This document shows, piece after piece, positions 62,033-64,000 of a stretch of 64,000 bases of DNA. This DNA is from Glandiceps talaboti (lineage: Eukaryota > Hemichordata > Enteropneusta > Spengelidae). The stretch is taken from the NCBI RefSeq assembly GCF_964340395.1, contig NC_135551.1, positions 29,361,880 through 29,425,879 on the forward strand. Direction: 5' to 3'. Positions within the stretch are counted from its first letter, which is position 1. Each line of letters opens with the position of its first letter. The translations under genes were made by a program, and so were the position numbers. A model generated the notes under the pieces. That model was not told the origin of the DNA. It worked only from the letters and a program-made list of their open reading frames with translations, and did no database searches.

Positions 62033-63876
62033 CAAATACTTCAAAACTAAGGTCATCTCAGTAAGTTAACTTATGAATAATACAAGCTAAGTTGAAGAAG
62101 AAGAAAAAATCATGGTTGCTTGACTTGTTTGGATGAACAGTAGGAGTTATCACTGAGATATCAACAGGTTTTCAGCTTTGTGTAACATTGGGTGTGTATT
62201 ATTTGGCAAGTACTGTAAAATATTACCTACCTTGTGACTTGTCTGCAGGTTTGTATGTTGTGAATTTTATCATCACTGTATTAGTCCTAATACTAATAGC
62301 ATCACTATGAAATTACTTGTCAAATACATTTATTTATTCATTTATTACTCTTCATCACAGGCAAAAATTGATTTCCACAATAATGAAAAAATATTAACAA
62401 TGTAACTAGACAAGACAGAAAAAACATACATATTACAAAAAAGTGGCAACTAGCAAACAATAAAAATACAACTATAACAACAAAAGATAGCCTGTGAATG
62501 GAATGAACAAACAGGTGCTGAGCACCTCTACTTGTGTCCAACCATTATTTCCAAACTTATGTTAGTTTCTACAGCATGAATGTTGTAATCTCTATATGAA
62601 CACTACATGTAAATAGCATCACTGAAATCAATCATCAAATATTTGTAAATGTGTACTTTTGCTTCGATGGCATGAGTTTTGTAATCTTCTTTCAGTGTTA
62701 AGTTTAATAACACTTGGGATCAAAGTGAGGTTGTGTCGTGACTTGTAAATTGTAGATAGAAATAGCAGTCAGATAATAACAGATAATTAGTTACAAGGTG
62801 TCTGTGGTTGATAGATCATCTATGTGAGATGGTACAAATAACACTGACCCTTACATGCTGTCATTTGCAATGCATCATGGGAATTTGAATACATGACCAC
62901 TCATTCACCAAATAGTAAGCACTATCAACAGTCTTAGAAAGTGTAGTATTAAAAATGACTTCACTGAATTTGAAGAGGGGTGGGGTTACTGATGTTAAGT
63001 ATATTTTGGGAACATCTTTGAAAAGAAAAGAAAAGAAAGGCATATTGTACATGAGAAAGTCATGAAATGAAATTGGTATAGTGGATAGATTTGAGTGTTT
63101 TATGTCAGCAGTGTTGTGACAAACAGACACTAAGAATTACTTGTAAGTTGAAAGTGTAAAACAAAGTTTATAGGTTTGGAAATCAGAAGTTTTTTACTTC
63201 AGTCTGGTGGCCTAATGTCCATGGGTCAGTGAATAGCCTCGCTGTTTGAATAATAAAAGATGTCTAACTGTCAATGGTGTTTTTCAGCAACTCGTGAAAG
63301 CAAGAATGAATGAGTGAATTGATTTGGTAGCCTCTGTGGGGGATAATGATTGCACTATGCATACCAAATCAAGATTTTTAGATTGGGTGAAATACGTTGG
63401 ACTTGTCTGGTACTTTTACTAAGGTAATTACAAAATGTAATGTTTAAGGTTTTTGGAGATAGTCAAGAGGTGAATATCTGATGAAACTGGTAGACTAAAG
63501 AGATTTGTTGTAGTGTACACTGCTATAGTCATGTGTTATGTTGTTTAGCTAATGATTACAGTAGTGCAAACAACATGAAATCTTTCAATCTAGCCTAGTT
63601 CAATGTGAACTCCTTTGTATTGGTTTTAAAAAAACACACGGGAAATTAACTAGGGAAATAGGCAGGTATGTTTTACCTACTGTTTGCCCATGACTTGCTG
63701 TAAACACAGCAAAGTTTTCGAAATTGGAAATTTTACCCTCGTATTCCTTTTGCTACAAATACAATGTTTATGTCAAAGGCTCTGAGTCAATATATTCTTG
63801 TAGAGTTTCTAATGTATTGTACATGGTTTCACCACCAAAAGTATTGTATTTGACCAGTGATATTTAGATTTTATTC
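62032..63876. other. Gene-free stretch at the right end
   Basis: No supported exon was recognised. Confidence 0.5.
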
Positions 63877-63996
63877 CCAATATTTTCTTCGTTCAGCCAA
63901 GGAAAATATGAGTGACCTAGGGGGTCTTTCTCACTACGGAGCAGTGACAACCCTTAGGTCATGAGTATTTTCTGGCTGAATGAAGAAAAATATTGG
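63877..63996. mobile_element. 120-bp foldback/MITE at the right edge
   Basis: The left arm CCAATATTTTCTTCGTTCAG (then CCAAGGAAAATATGAGTGAC) pairs with the right arm ending at 63996. About 46 bp per arm with a few mismatches; the loop (tctttctcactacgg) lies near 63930. It is complete within the window, but its flanks cannot be fully judged. Confidence 0.7.
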
Positions 63997-64000
63997 AGAA

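Overview
The window is animal nuclear DNA: spliced genes with GT-AG introns, AT-rich non-coding sequence, many micro- and minisatellites, and small inverted-repeat transposons. The single well-named gene is a FOXO transcription factor with the intron position known from animal FOXO genes. Together with a TauD-like dioxygenase and a CUB/PAN secreted protein, this suggests a marine invertebrate, for example a hemichordate, amphioxus or lophotrochozoan. The phylum cannot be settled from the sequence.

Layout. 1-2655: a 39-bp minisatellite that runs off the left edge. 2.7-11.0 kb: no convincing gene, but a dense set of foldback elements and MITEs, including a nested cluster at 6448-7339 framed by a 9-bp direct repeat. 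11119-17905 (+): a complete four-exon Fe(II)/2-oxoglutarate dioxygenase (385 aa), probably mitochondrial. 18.0-20.0 kb: TG repeats and a 60-bp minisatellite. 21.2 kb: a CARD-like fragment. 23329-28004 (-): a four-exon secreted protein (425 aa; signal peptide, CUB, Thr/Pro mucin-like linker, PAN/apple-like C-terminus). 28.5-32.1 kb: simple repeats and a 32-bp minisatellite. 32174-42253 (+): an eight-exon acidic protein (about 334 aa) that I do not recognise, with a 3-kb minisatellite in its first coding intron. 42.3-48.3 kb: intergenic, with three more MITE/foldback copies and large microsatellites. 48349-50713 (+): FOXO (634 aa). 50.75-64 kb: no coding gene; possibly FOXO 3'-UTR intron, with TA blocks, a tRNA-derived SINE, a retroelement 3' end carrying a hammerhead-like core, and a foldback element at the right edge.

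The four genes show no operon-like or pathway relation. They are independent loci (three on +, one on -). Exon models come from reading splice sites and checking that phases agree; all four give uninterrupted frames from ATG to stop. The first exon of the acidic gene is the least certain.
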